Shown here: positions 1-9,895 of the stretch, one piece after another
Numbering within the stretch: position 1 is the first letter of the stretch
Layout: the number at the start of each line of letters is the position of its first letter
From: Aldrovandia affinis
Taxonomy: Eukaryota > Chordata > Actinopteri > Notacanthiformes > Halosauridae
Assembly (NCBI GenBank): GCA_029706075.1
Contig: JAINUG010000135.1
Location: 1,737,501-1,801,500 of the forward strand
Reading direction: 5' to 3'
DNA length: 64,000 bases
Translations under genes and position numbers: made by a program
Notes under the pieces: model-generated
What the model was told of the DNA's origin: nothing
The model's input: the letters and a program-made list of their open reading frames with translations, nothing else
Databases searched by the model: none

Positions 1-239
1 TCTGGATTTTGGTTCATGTTGCATTCGTTATCGGAAATAACGACGCGCATTGCAAGCCACACTGGATACGGACCTCTGTTAAACACCTCAGCAATTATGA
101 TAAATACGAATACCAAATGTTTCATGGAAAATCATTTATTCCCTAATGAGGAGAGGCAAGGCGTGAAGACAAGGCTCAAACCACGTGCGTAGGAAAACGT
201 CCAATTTTAAAACACAGATTTAAACCAAATACAATGAAA

Positions 240-830
240 CATGTCAAAGGAGAGGAGAGGAAAGTCATCTCTCTGTGCGTTGTGAGGCGAACTCGGCGGG
301 GAGAGAGGGAGAGGAGGGAGGAGGGCCCGTATGACCTAGATAGAACCGTGGAAGGAGAGCTGAGGCGCCGTGATTAAAAAGCCTTCTGTGAGGCACTGCC
401 AAGCAGGAGATTAGTCAACTCTGCAGAAGACGTTGATGTCTATTTTGAAGTGTCTTCTCAGACCTTTGCGTAACCCCCCAGCGCTAGCGTGACCTCGCGC
501 GCACGGGGGGAACGGCGCTGCCGATCTTTTAACAAAATAACAGCGCCGGCCGACCTCTCCCTCCTCTCTCTACAGAGGACTTGGACGGAGGACTAAACGC
601 TCTTTGCACAAAGCTTTAGGAGGAGCCTCTGCTTGTTTTCTCGAGGTGTCCATTATACCGTAATTAAAAATATCCAACGGTGGTTTGTTCGGGACGTTCT
701 GTGTTTTTGCGTCGCCGCGCTGCCGAGATCCGGGTGTGCGAGGCCGCCGTGGCGGCTTCCCCCGTTTCAGCGAGCGTGACTCAGAGTGAAGGTAGATCAT
801 TTCACGTGAGTCAGTGACCTCGTTTCGACT
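240..830. promoter_or_regulatory. CpG-rich block, possible promoter or first-exon region
   Basis: This block is visibly richer in G+C and CpG than the AT-rich DNA on both sides; CpGs are dense around 470-560 and 700-780. On the plus strand a pyrimidine tract ending in ctctctctacag (to about 575) looks like a strong splice acceptor, and a weaker donor-like AAG/GTAGAT lies near 790. On the minus strand a 106-codon open frame (570-890) starts without a good ATG and has an acceptor-like AG near 857; its basic, proline-rich product (KRGKPPRRPRTPG) matches no family I recognise. CpG islands often mark promoters in fish, but the two strands give conflicting signals, so direction and gene identity are open. 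Confidence 0.3.
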
Positions 831-899
831 GTTGTGCTTAGCCACTGCTGTGCATATTTGAAAACATATGATTAAAAGACAGGCACTCAAAGTGCATCA

Positions 900-2910
900 G
901 CATCAATGGGCTTACGCTGGGGTTTGTCTGTTTATTTGGGAGACTAATAATACTACGCTGTTGTGTTTTTTGTTTCTAAATGTTTTATAGTCTCTGCCTT
1001 GTGTGATTTTATTGTCTTCGTTTGTGCAATATGGGTTGATAATTATGCAAGGCATGCTGTATAAATCTTTAGAACCCACCGCTAGTCTGGGTGCTATGCA
1101 AGCCAATGCTGAGCCAATAAACATTCAAAGCAACATTAAGAATTATTCCATTATGACTCTTAGCATTCATAAGGATGACCTGATAAAGAGGACACAGGCT
1201 TCTCCATTGACAATATTCATGAGAACAAACCATTCAAAAGAATAGCATCATGCCCGAGGGCAGAATAAATGACAAATACAGAATAAATTTTTTTTTCTTC
1301 TTTTTTTTTAACCTAAGGATATCAAATTGCACCTAATCACCCTGAATAGTAAGATTTCTGCATATTTTTAGATTTCAACTAATAAATTCTTGCTTCTTGC
1401 TCTGACTAAGTCACAAAAGATCAGAAAACATCAACCACCATACTAACAATTTCTCACAAGCATGTACGTATATGCATCGTTCCGATGTCATGAAACATGG
1501 ACCATGTGTTTCAATGGGAGATGAGTTCGTGCCGATATCATTATCATACATATTTAGACAAAAATACTTGATTTATGAATTCACTGTGGAGTGAATTTGA
1601 GGATTCATGAGCAAAGCAAAGTACTTACAGTAAGCCAGGTAGGGCACAGCTGGGCACTGTCATATTGCATAACAATAAGAGAAATGAATAAGGTCTTGCA
1701 ACTGACCTTTCTTCAAATTGTTTGCCTCTTTTGCACTGTACTTTTTGGGAGTCCACAGCCTGTATATTACTTGATCAGCAAATTAGCTTAATTCATTAAC
1801 AGAGTGTGCACTGTGTCGGATTCATTGGCACACTGAGAAATATTAACCAAAACATAGAAAAACATAGAAACGGTCTTTCTCCTGCTTAGAATGAGCATTT
1901 AGACTCAGGGTAAGAAACAAAAGTTGATCTCTCAATGCAAACTGCTATTTTTAAGCCTATCCCATCAGCAGAGAGAGATAATGCTTTGGTTGCATGGTGG
2001 TATTGATTCCCGTTTGCATTTAAAAGGTAAGAGTGGGATTGCAAGGGACAATGAATTAATTTCAGAGAAACTGATTCAAACTCAATCTTGATCCATTGCT
2101 TAAAAGTGCATGAAACAGGATTACCTCTAACTCAATGAGCCAAATTGTTCTTGCCAATAGTTTCAACACAACACATCTTAACACACCAAACACAACAGGA
2201 ATGATTTTCCCGCTCAAAATTAACATTATTAACCTGAACATCGCTGACAGAGCCATGAGAGATATTCTTGGCATATGCGTGTAACGTTGTAAGCACAGGT
2301 CATCTTACCCCTCAATGTAGCTGTTACTAGACTAATTCTAATAGCATCTGGACTTTGTTATGATTTGGACGATGAGTTATTACTCTCAATAAAAATATGT
2401 GCTTCTCCAGTGCTTAAAATTGCATAAACTTCATATTCTACAAAGTACTCAACATCTGAAGAAAATTAAATGATGATAGTGTTTAAAATGATAGTAAGCA
2501 ATCTCAGAATGCTACAAACAGAACTGTGGGGCAGTTTCTTTAATGCAGTACTAAAGAAATACAATTTGTAGCCCAATACACAGTAGGCATGGATTTATCC
2601 TAACCACAAGGCAGTTTATCCTTAACTCCGAATTACATATTTAACCAAGTGTGACTTTTTTCATTGCTTGCCTGGACTCTATCATTAATTCCACGGACAA
2701 GTTTGTTATTCAAACCTAAGGACAAACTGAAATGCATTAGGCCTGAATCCAGTTAAGAAATTTATATTCTTAAAAGTAAGGTATCCAACAAAGCAACCTC
2801 AGTATCTCGTAAAATGTTTTATACTTTGGCGTCTAGTTTTAAAAAATAGTGTAAAGCCTCAGGGATACGAACCTCGGAGCAACTAATCGGTCAACCGGAC
2901 GCGTGTGAAA
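900..2910. other. Quiet AT-rich non-coding stretch
   Basis: No coding frame, RNA gene or recognisable mobile element was found. The sequence is ordinary AT-rich fish intergenic or intronic DNA, with only short homopolymer runs such as the T tract near 1290. Confidence 0.5.
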
Positions 2911-2914
2911 CCAT

Positions 2915-3400
2915 TACATTTACATTATATTTTAAGCATTTAACAGACGCTCTTATCCAGAGTGACTTACAAGATGTGCATTAATGCATGGTAGGAACAA
3001 TCATAGTTTGCACAAGAGATCAATGCAGTAATGCAGCGATAGACATCATTGTTGCCAGCTGCATACCATACTTGTAACACTGGGAAGGAAAAGGTTAGTA
3101 TTTTTTTAATTTTTTATTTTTGAGGAGTAAACAAGTATACATATACAAAAACTTTTAAACATGTAGGCAGTGGTGGTGACAATTGGCTAGATGTACAGAA
3201 TTCAGTGGTAGTGGACTCTGAAAAGGTGGGTTTTGAGTCTCTTGCTGAAGATCACAAGTGAGTCCGCGGTCCTGACCGAGTGCAGAAGATCATTCCAACA
3301 CCGAGGGGTTGGGACAGAGAAGAGGCGAGACTGTGAGGAGCAGCTGCCGGGTGCCCAGAGGGATGGGACAGTCAGTTTGTAGAACCAGAAGTAGCATTCG
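2915..3400 (-). mobile_element. UnaL2-like L2-clade LINE, 5'-truncated 3' end
   Basis: On the minus strand the end of a LINE reverse-transcriptase ORF is legible: FSVPTPRCWNDLLHSVRTAD followed by SLVIFSKRLKTHLFR (about 3205-3330), the usual C-terminus of L2-clade ORF2 proteins. Downstream comes a 3' UTR and then, at 2930-2970, the conserved tail stem-loop (reverse complement of GACGCTCTTATCCAGAG). That stem-loop is what the L2/UnaL2 reverse transcriptase recognises and what eel SINEs copied. The same 3' UTR recurs at 60865-61065 and 43060-43185. This is a dead, 5'-truncated copy, as most LINE insertions are. Family level is fairly sure; assignment to UnaL2 itself is by memory of the tail. Confidence 0.75.
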
Positions 3401-3404
3401 CAAT

Positions 3405-3620
3405 CACACCTTATCAATGAAACTAAAACGAGCCACACTTTCCGTTGATGAAAATGGAAATGCTATCAAAATCAGAAAAGTGTCTTTGCGCCATTGCTAC
3501 AGAATACAATGTGAGAAAGTCAACTGTGTTTGATATAAAGTAGGGACAGATCAAAAATAGTTTCCAAGAGGCCAAACACACTGGGTCACCGAATAGGAGG
3601 TTCAGAAAGCCGAGAAGAAA
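3405..3620 (+). mobile_element. pogo/Tigger-like transposase N-terminal fragment
   Basis: Translated pieces read MKLKRATLSVDEN and, in a shifted frame, IATEYNVRKSTVFDIK. This matches the CENP-B/pogo helix-turn-helix pattern (typically ...LAxEYNVGKSTVxDIKK) that starts Tigger and Jerky-type transposases. The reading frame is shifted within the fragment and a stop follows DIK, so it is a decayed DNA-transposon relic and not a host gene. No terminal repeats were identified. It abuts the LINE end at 2915-3400. Confidence 0.5.
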
Positions 3621-3629
3621 ATAAATTAA

Positions 3630-4628
3630 CATTCTAACGAGGCCGTCATCGCCACTGGTTTGATTAATAGTTCATTGAACTTAAGGTTTGTAGCTACAAA
3701 GTAAGAGCAGACCCAGATTAGCTGTCCATTCAATCGGTATCTGTTCAATGTATCCTTGACCTTGGCTTCCCCCAGCTGTGGGAAGCATGTTATTCGTGTC
3801 AACTGCACTACACTATTGGCATGTGCTGGTTCATGCGTCAATCACGGTGATCTATTCTACTTCAAAGATGGAAGGCGTTTTCATTTCTGTCATTTTAAGT
3901 TTACATTTAACATTTGTCAGTAGTCACAGAATGTATTCAACATTCTGCTTTATATTATAGTGTAACTGCATTCACATCATACACAAGTGCACATGAGGGC
4001 AAGCTTGATTTATCTACTCAGCAATTAAATAGTTTATTTTATTGACTGACTAACAATGTTGGTAATTTAGGCTGACATAATTAATTATGGTCAATTAGAT
4101 AAACAGATGGTAGATTCTGCAAAGGGATAATGAGTGAGTTTCATCATTAACTCTCAACAGGTTGGTTTGTGCCTCTCTTGTAAAGGGCCACAACAAGGGG
4201 TGTTCACCAAAAAAGGGTTGTGGAAAAAGTAAGTGCACAGGAGAGCTGGGGAGGAGTGTTTTAAAAAGTAGGAATACGCTGGCCCGTTCGCACGATACAC
4301 TGAAAAAACAAACAAATAAAAACTGCAACCAGCAGTGAGTGCAGTGGCTTGATGTCAAGCACAGAGCTCTCTGCTTGCTTTGCCAAGATCAAAATATCTA
4401 TTTGTCCACAAAAAAAAAACCTTATAAAGTATCACATCAAAGCGATGCATCATATATTACGAGCCATAATGAAAAATAATATTAAATAATGGAGATGAAA
4501 AAGAAATTACGATACTGCAGCAGGTTCTGGGATTTGCTGGACTCAAATCAAAATATCAATAATTGATTGCATGCAATTTGTGCAAGCACTCGTCCAGAAA
4601 TATTATTAAAGTGGGAGCCACCATGATA
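3630..4628. other. Unassigned non-coding stretch
   Basis: AT-rich, with no coding signal and no repeat family that I can name. It ends at the 8-bp target duplication GTCTAAAG of the hAT element beginning at 4637. Confidence 0.45.
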
Positions 4629-4636
4629 GTCTAAAG

Positions 4637-5425
4637 CAGGGGTTGTCAAACTCGGTTCTGGGGACCCACTGTGTATGCTGGCTTTGATTCCAACCATGAT
4701 TTAAACCAGGGGTGTCAAACTCATTCCATCGAGGGCCGAGTGTGTGCAGGTTTCTGTTGTAACCAATGCATTACACCAGGTGATTTCAATTAGGTTCCCT
4801 CCTTAGTTGAAGAAGTGAGCTAATTAGTGAAATCACCTGGTGTAGTGCATTGGTTGCAACAAAAACCTGCATACACTCGGCCCTTGATGGAATGAGTTTG
4901 ACACCTGTGATTTAAACTTTTGAATTCTAACTAGCTGTTAATTGTTCTTGGACACTTTTAATTTCTATTAAATCATACTTTGCTCTCTTAAGGCCATATT
5001 ATGTCAGAAATAGCTATGCATGCCATGAACAATAAATGTCCCATATTCACATCCCAGGACTTTAATTCAGTCAGATCAAATAATGCTCTCCTTTTCTGTA
5101 ATGTGCAATGACATGATTCCTTTAGAGAGAGGTTACCTTTTTTAACTGATTCAATTCTAGATTGACAGGTGAAATCAGTGGGGCCTAATTTTTTAAAGTG
5201 TGGACACCTGGTCACTCAAATTAAACCAATTGTGAAAAATGAAGAGTTCAATGACAGAGGAATTGGCAATGAGCCAAACCTGCATTGTGTTAAAATGAGT
5301 TTAAGGAAAAAAATGATGGTAGAACTTACACACATGTTTTCGACAGCCGTAATGGATGAAAAGATTAGCTGTAACAAAAACCAGCATACACAGTGGGTCC
5401 CCAGGACCAAGTGTGAGAACCACTT
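4637..5425. mobile_element. Non-autonomous hAT-like element (outer)
   Basis: The ends form an inverted repeat: the left end starts CAGGGGTTGTCAAACTC and runs on to GGGGACCCACTGTGTATGCT, and the right end carries the complement of the same blocks (about 5385-5425). The flanks carry the same 8 bp, GTCTAAAG, at 4629-4636 and 5426-5433, the size expected for hAT transposition. No transposase is encoded in the roughly 590 bp of its own DNA, so it would depend on an autonomous relative. It contains a second hAT MITE at 4707-4909, which is therefore younger. Right-terminal base and internal mismatches suggest moderate age. Confidence 0.8.
4707..4909. mobile_element. Palindromic hAT MITE nested in the outer element
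   Basis: This is a 203-bp near-perfect palindrome: each half carries the block GTGTCAAACTCATTCCAT, then GGTTTCTGTTG-like and ACACCAGGTGATTTCA blocks, around a short centre near 4800. The 8-bp flanks ATTTAAAC (4699-4706 and 4910-4917) are identical, giving a clean hAT-type target duplication. No coding capacity. It interrupts the hAT copy at 4637-5425, so insertion order is clear. Such snap-back elements can form a long hairpin as single-stranded DNA or RNA. Confidence 0.88.
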
Positions 5426-5433
5426 GTCTAAAG

Positions 5434-5799
5434 TCAATGACGATCAACCATATTCCGTGCACATCAGGCAGTCACAGCAAGCAGTTACAGCAGGCTTGAG
5501 CTCACTGGCTCACACAGCAAATTGGATAAACTGTGCATCACAGTGAATCACCTCATCATTTTAAGAATATCTGTCATTACACATCAATGTGCTGTGTCAC
5601 AAATTAATCCATTTTGAAAGGTTAAAAATAGGCTGGGCATAATTCAATTTAAGCAAATAAATATGAGAAAAATGTTACATCTAGATTTTTTTAATCATAA
5701 AAGTTATATTTTCACTCTGGTATCATCCTGTCAAGACACAAAAAAGTTAGTAAATATAAAAATATAGTTATATAGTTTTCCTCTAAATATGAATATAAG
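5434..5799. other. Short unassigned gap between hAT elements
   Basis: AT-rich sequence with no coding signal; nothing recognised. Confidence 0.4.
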
Positions 5800-6077
5800 C
5801 AGGGGTGCACATATGTGATACGCCAGTACGCATTAGCGTCCTCAAACGTTAATCGCGCCCTCAAACATTACTTGTGTATCAAGCAAGACGACAAACTTTT
5901 GAAACATGTGCGACTTTAAGTTTAAGTTTAATTAACTAACTAACTAAGTTAATTAACTTAAAGTCGCGTATGTTTCAAAAGTTTGTCGTCTTGCTTGATA
6001 CGCAATTAACGTTTGAGGACGTGATTAACGTTTCAGGACGCGAATGCGTACTGGGGTACCACTTATGTGCACCCTTG
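5800..6077. mobile_element. Palindromic hAT MITE with 8-bp target duplication
   Basis: The 278-bp element is a long inverted repeat. The left half begins CAGGGGTGCACATATGTG and includes GCGTCCTCAAACGTTAAT and CAAGCAAGACGACAAACTTT; the right half is its complement. The centre (about 5915-5965) is itself AT-rich and palindromic (TTAATTAACT). Flanks AATATAAG at 5792-5799 and 6078-6085 are identical, as expected for hAT. Terminal sequence starts like the inner MITE at 4707 (CAGGGGTG) but the body is different, so it is a separate subfamily. No coding capacity. Confidence 0.88.
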
Positions 6078-6475
6078 AATATAAGCTATGTATCCAAAAT
6101 AGTTTTTAGAGAATTCACTGTCTCAATGAGCAGCGAATCCACCAATGGTTAGCATCATTTAGGCACACTTGAAATTGAGTGACATTCATGAATGACCTAA
6201 CCAAGTTACTCAACCACGTGGTTCATTCGGAAGTTTGCCATATATGTACTGTATAACATCGGATGATAGTTAGTTATACAGCTAGATAATAGTAGTATAA
6301 AAAGCATTCTGAAAGCCAACTACTTTCAATTTAGGTCACACTACCACAACTCCATTCTTGCTAACTTATTGAAACTACGTGCTTCTATCGGCAAACAAAA
6401 TATCAGATGTCAAGATGTCAATACAACATGTTATTGATATTATTGTTGATACCTAGCTTTGTCTTTTATTTTTAG

Positions 6476-6565
6476 GTATCTTTTCCAGAGATTGATTCTA
6501 CGGCGAGCAAATTTTACAGTCAATCAACATCAACCCTCAACCCTACGCGAGTACAGGAACAGCAG
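6476..6565 (+). other. Candidate internal exon, 90 bp
   Basis: A pyrimidine-rich acceptor (TTGTCTTTTATTTTTAG, ending 6475) and a full consensus donor (CAG/GTGAGT, cut after 6565) bracket exactly 90 bp, a multiple of three. In phase 0 the interval is open and reads VSFPEIDSTASKFYSQSTST then LNPTRVQEQQ. The next phase is also open (YLFQRLILRRANFTVNQHQP...); the third is closed. I do not recognise either peptide. It could be a small coding exon, an exon of a long non-coding RNA, or chance. The signals are as good as those of real exons, but there is no second exon nearby to pair with it. Confidence 0.3.
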
Positions 6566-6569
6566 GTGA

Positions 6570-6878
6570 GTGCTGTGCAATGACACAGGTGAGAGCTGCT
6601 ATTATCAGCCAGTAAATCAACTCAAATCAATCGACGCGGTCCTAATGCAGTCTTGACACCAATCTTTAACAAGCAATAACTCAAGAGCACTCACCCTTAA
6701 TGCGGCACTTGCGTATCGTTCCAGTTGTCAGGTCGAAGCATTTGTAATACGTGAGCAATTGACGAAAATAAGTGAATAAATGACTCACGGTGTGATTATT
6801 GGCAAATTTTGTAATCCACTTACTGTTTTTTTATTTGAAGTTTTGCCGCCTGGTTGCCCATGCTTATAAGTCACCATT
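6570..6878. other. Unassigned non-coding gap
   Basis: No coding or repeat signal recognised between the exon candidate and the next SINE. Confidence 0.4.
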
Positions 6879-6879
6879 T

Positions 6880-7112
6880 TACATTTACATTTGACATATT
6901 AGGCATTTTAGCAGACGCTCTTATCCAGAGCGACTTACATAGTTTACATTTTTTCTACATACAATCCATTTATACAGCTAGATATTTTACCAATTCAGTT
7001 TAAGTACCTTGCTCAAGGGTACAACGGCAGTGCCCCCACCTGGGAATGTAACCAGCAACCTCTGAGTTACAAGCCCAGTTCCACTATGTAACTGCAGTAC
7101 TGCCAACCTCGG
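6880..7112 (-). mobile_element. UnaSINE1-like tRNA SINE, minus strand
   Basis: Read on the minus strand it has a degenerate tRNA-like head (about 7050-7112, with a B-box-like CATTCCCAGGTGG), the body CACTGCCGTTGTACCCTTGAG, CAGCTGTATAAATGGATTGT, and the tail stem-loop GTCGCTCTGGATAAGAGCG (about 6905-6935). The same body and tail occur at 22439-22655 and 36696-36885. The tail is shared with the UnaL2-type LINE whose enzyme mobilises it. The copy is worn in the head and tail; no target duplication is obvious. Confidence 0.75.
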
Positions 7113-7129
7113 GAAATCGAGGTGCATTC

Positions 7130-7250
7130 ATGGGTTTGGGGTTGTTTGTTTAAAAACCTTCAACATTTTCATTATGTTCATTGCAATGTGTGAGAAATGC
7201 ATGTTTACAAAGTTGCTTGTGTAAAAACCTTCAACATTTCCCATAAACGT
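7130..7250. repeat. Short local duplication
   Basis: The block TAAAAACCTTCAACATTT occurs at about 7152 and again at about 7222, roughly 70 bp apart, between two SINEs. It is probably a local slippage duplication. Confidence 0.4.
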
Positions 7251-7263
7251 CACCTTAGTTTCA

Positions 7264-7437
7264 TTGCCTTAGTGGTTCTCTGTGGCTCAGTTGGTAGAGC
7301 ACAGCGTTGGCAACGCTTAGGTTGTGGGTTCAATTCCCACTGGGGCCACATATACTGAAAATGTATGCATTCAGTACTGTAAGTTGCTTTGGATAAAAGC
7401 ATCTGCTAAATGGCGTATATTATTGCAATGCACGGAT
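7264..7437 (+). mobile_element. tRNA-derived SINE with L2-type tail
   Basis: The head looks like a tRNA gene with both pol III boxes: A box TGGCTCAGTTGG (7283-7294) and B box GGTTCAATTCC (7328-7338). It then passes into GTAAGTTGCTTTGGATAAAAG and CATCTGCTAAATGGC, an L2-type 3' stem-loop tail ending in TATATTATT. It differs in head and body from UnaSINE1-like copies, so it is another family using the same class of LINE. The cloverleaf continues directly into SINE body, so it is not a functional tRNA gene. Confidence 0.75.
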
Positions 7438-7439
7438 TT

Positions 7440-7570
7440 AGACTCTCCAATTAGCCTAACGTGCATGTCTTTGGACTGTGGGAGGAAACCGGAGTACCCG
7501 GAAGAAACCCACGAGGACACAGGGAGAACATGCAAACTCCACACAGAAAGGCCCCGGCCGGCCAGATGAC
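7440..7570 (-). mobile_element. Maui-like L2 LINE 3'-region fragment
   Basis: The block around TGGACTGTGGGAGGAAACCG and GAACATGCAAACTCCACACA is the reverse complement of a highly abundant vertebrate repeat region that I associate with the 3' part of Maui-type L2 elements. A plus-strand relative with the matching GGATGGAT tail is at 39545-39740. Only about 130 bp are left. Confidence 0.55.
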
Positions 7571-7870
7571 TTACTTTACGGCTAAATCACAGTGAGAGTG
7601 TGTTAATGATGTACTAACATGTAGGATACTAATACCCTGACATTAACCACTTGTTGGTATGGTCTCAGGACCAAATAACCCCACTCTGTTAAATGTTTAG
7701 TTTATCTTATAGGTTATTATTATTGCTTCTTTAGTATCTAAAGTGTTTACGTAGAAAGCTTATTAATCAGCACTTAGGTAATTGGCTTTAATACAAAGCA
7801 TCAATTGATATACAATGATATTTCAAATTGATTAATACATGTCACACTATTCCTAAAGTTGTTGTGTGTC
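7571..7870. other. Unassigned AT-rich gap
   Basis: No coding signal; nothing recognised before the shared repeat at 7871. Confidence 0.35.
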
Positions 7871-7969
7871 TGTTATCTGCACTGACAACTTGGGTTCTCC
7901 TGGCTGCCGCCCCCACTAAATAAATATTGAATAAGTGTATTTGTTGCGACCCATGCTAACGTCACTACA
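7871..7969 (+). repeat. Dispersed repeat, copy 1 (partner at 27363-27472)
   Basis: Shares TTGGGTTCT-CTGGCTGCCG-CCCCACTAA-TAAATATT and GCTAACGTCACTACA with 27363-27472 in the same orientation. Similarity stops abruptly after ACTACA in both copies, so this is a true element end. Ending in CA downstream of an AATAAA in the partner fits the 3' edge of an LTR fossil, but no left boundary was found here. Confidence 0.45.
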
Positions 7970-7974
7970 CCCGG

Positions 7975-9890
7975 TACGGGGAATGCAGACATGTTGGCAG
8001 GCTGGCCTGCGATGGCGCCGCTCTTTCTTTGCTGCAGGCAGGCAGCCAAAGTGAATGAACAGCTTCCCCTTTAGCTGCGACAGGGTGACCGAACTCTTGC
8101 TTTCCAATTAGGGCGCGGGCTTGACAGATACAGCTTAGAAGTTGATTAGCTCAACGCCCACGTTATTATTGATCTGCCACCCTCCCCTAAGCATGGAGCC
8201 TGGCTGTCCCCAGGAATGAAACGAACAGATCTGCTGATTGATATCCGCCTCTGACACATTCCTCCCATGAATGCATGCGCTCCGTTAGAAGCAGGTCCAT
8301 CTCAGATCATTTCATTCAGCCGGAATGGGTTTGTTCAATTTTGAAATATATTTTTCTTTAAAAAATGAATGAGAAGGGCATGTTTTGAAATGATACTTGA
8401 AAGCCCCCTGCTACACCGCTGCCTCGTGTATGTACTCTTTTCTAATTCCTTTTATCTCAGATTTAGTGCAATGGGGATACCGGATTTGAAAAGAGCAAGT
8501 AAAATGGAGGGAATGTTCTTCGCCACTGGTAGGGACAACAGGGAGGGAGGCACTGAGGATTCACTCCCACGCTGTGAGGAAAACCACCCAGAGGCAATTT
8601 CAGGAAACCTTCCTAGACTCTGAAAACGTTCCTTTTTGACATACAGGCTTGTTCGGAAGGGTTCTAACTCAATTTCTCCCCCAACCAACCCCCCACTGCA
8701 TCTCTCGCAACTTTAGATTGGAGTGGCATGGCAGGACTGTCACAGCGATTGTATCACCAGGGGAAGGAGTGCTAATCAGCTTGTTTGGTACTGCAAGTTA
8801 TGTCAAGGAGTGGGAGAAGGGAGGGGGGTGGAGGGGGGTGGAGAAGGAGGCGGAAGAAGACCAATAGAGAGGCACTAACAGCACCACCTCCAGCCACAAT
8901 GTCTCGGCAATTTGCATGATGGCGTTGGAATTGGGATGACATCAGTAATGCTTGTTGGCCAGTTTCACCTCTCTAATCCTGGCTTGAAGAGATTGTTGAG
9001 TTCTTGATGGATGAGGTTGCCGCAGCCTCTGCAAAGAACGTTCTACTGAATTTTAAGTATTTCAGCCTTCAGGGGAGAGAAATAGGGGAGAGAAATAGGA
9101 CCGGAAAGCACGGCAAGGATATTCTATCCACATGATACCCATGTATGAAATATAATTTGGCTTGGGAGATTACAACGTTTATTTCTGAAAAGTGCATTAC
9201 TCTTAAATGTGCCAGGCGTATACAAATTGATCTGCTGAACACAATTGAGCAGGTAAAATCACCAGGCAGGAGAACCTAAGACAATGGAGGGATTATGCCC
9301 TGTGAGAAAATCTTTTCAAAATAGTATACACCATTTGCATGCAGACACAAATGAATATGGCCTAACATAAAACAAAATCAATTACTCTCAAGATATGTTT
9401 GTGTTTTTTGTATAAATTCACAATAATTTGACATGCAGGTTTTATTCTTTCACATGAGCATGGATTAGGGGAATATTCCTTCTGATTTCAAAACCAAACG
9501 CACACAAACTGGGTCATATCAGGCCCCCGGGTTAAGCATTACTTTGAAAGGTTTTCGTTTTTTTCTGCAGGAAATGGTATTTGTTCTTTTTTTTCAGAGA
9601 AGGAGAGAATAAACGAGTGAGAGAGAACCTACTGCACAAAGATGAAAGAACACACAGTTTTAAGGCTTGACTGAGGCCTAGGGCACTGAATGTAGACGGA
9701 TGAATACAATGGCACGGTTGATTGCACTGATTGCATTGATCCCTAGTGTGGCTGCGGCACACATATGGCAACTACACCGCAGTTACCTGAAATAATATTG
9801 CAATTATATTGTACAATTGCCTGCATTTCATCTGTGAATGAACAGCACAAGCTTTCATTGTAAATAAACAATAGACACAGCAGAAGCACA
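7975..9890. other. Low-repeat stretch, possible regulatory DNA at 8100-8330
   Basis: No named repeat or gene. The part at 8100-8330 is mixed in composition and free of repeats, with homeodomain-like TGATTAGC/TGATTGAT motifs. A purine tract of repeated GGAGGGGGGTG lies at about 8812-8860. This is the kind of sequence that could hold a conserved enhancer, which cannot be judged without alignment to other fish. Confidence 0.25.
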
Positions 9891-9895
9891 TCTGG

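Noticed and set aside
4707-4909. A long hairpin considered as a microRNA precursor.
   Set aside because: It is a hAT MITE with target duplications; the same reasoning excludes 5800-6077 and 44507-44687 as microRNA genes.
7270-7345. A tRNA-gene-like sequence with good A and B boxes.
   Set aside because: It continues into SINE body and an L2-type tail, so it is a SINE head. The same applies to the heads at 20090-20151, 22439-22510 and 62060-62135.
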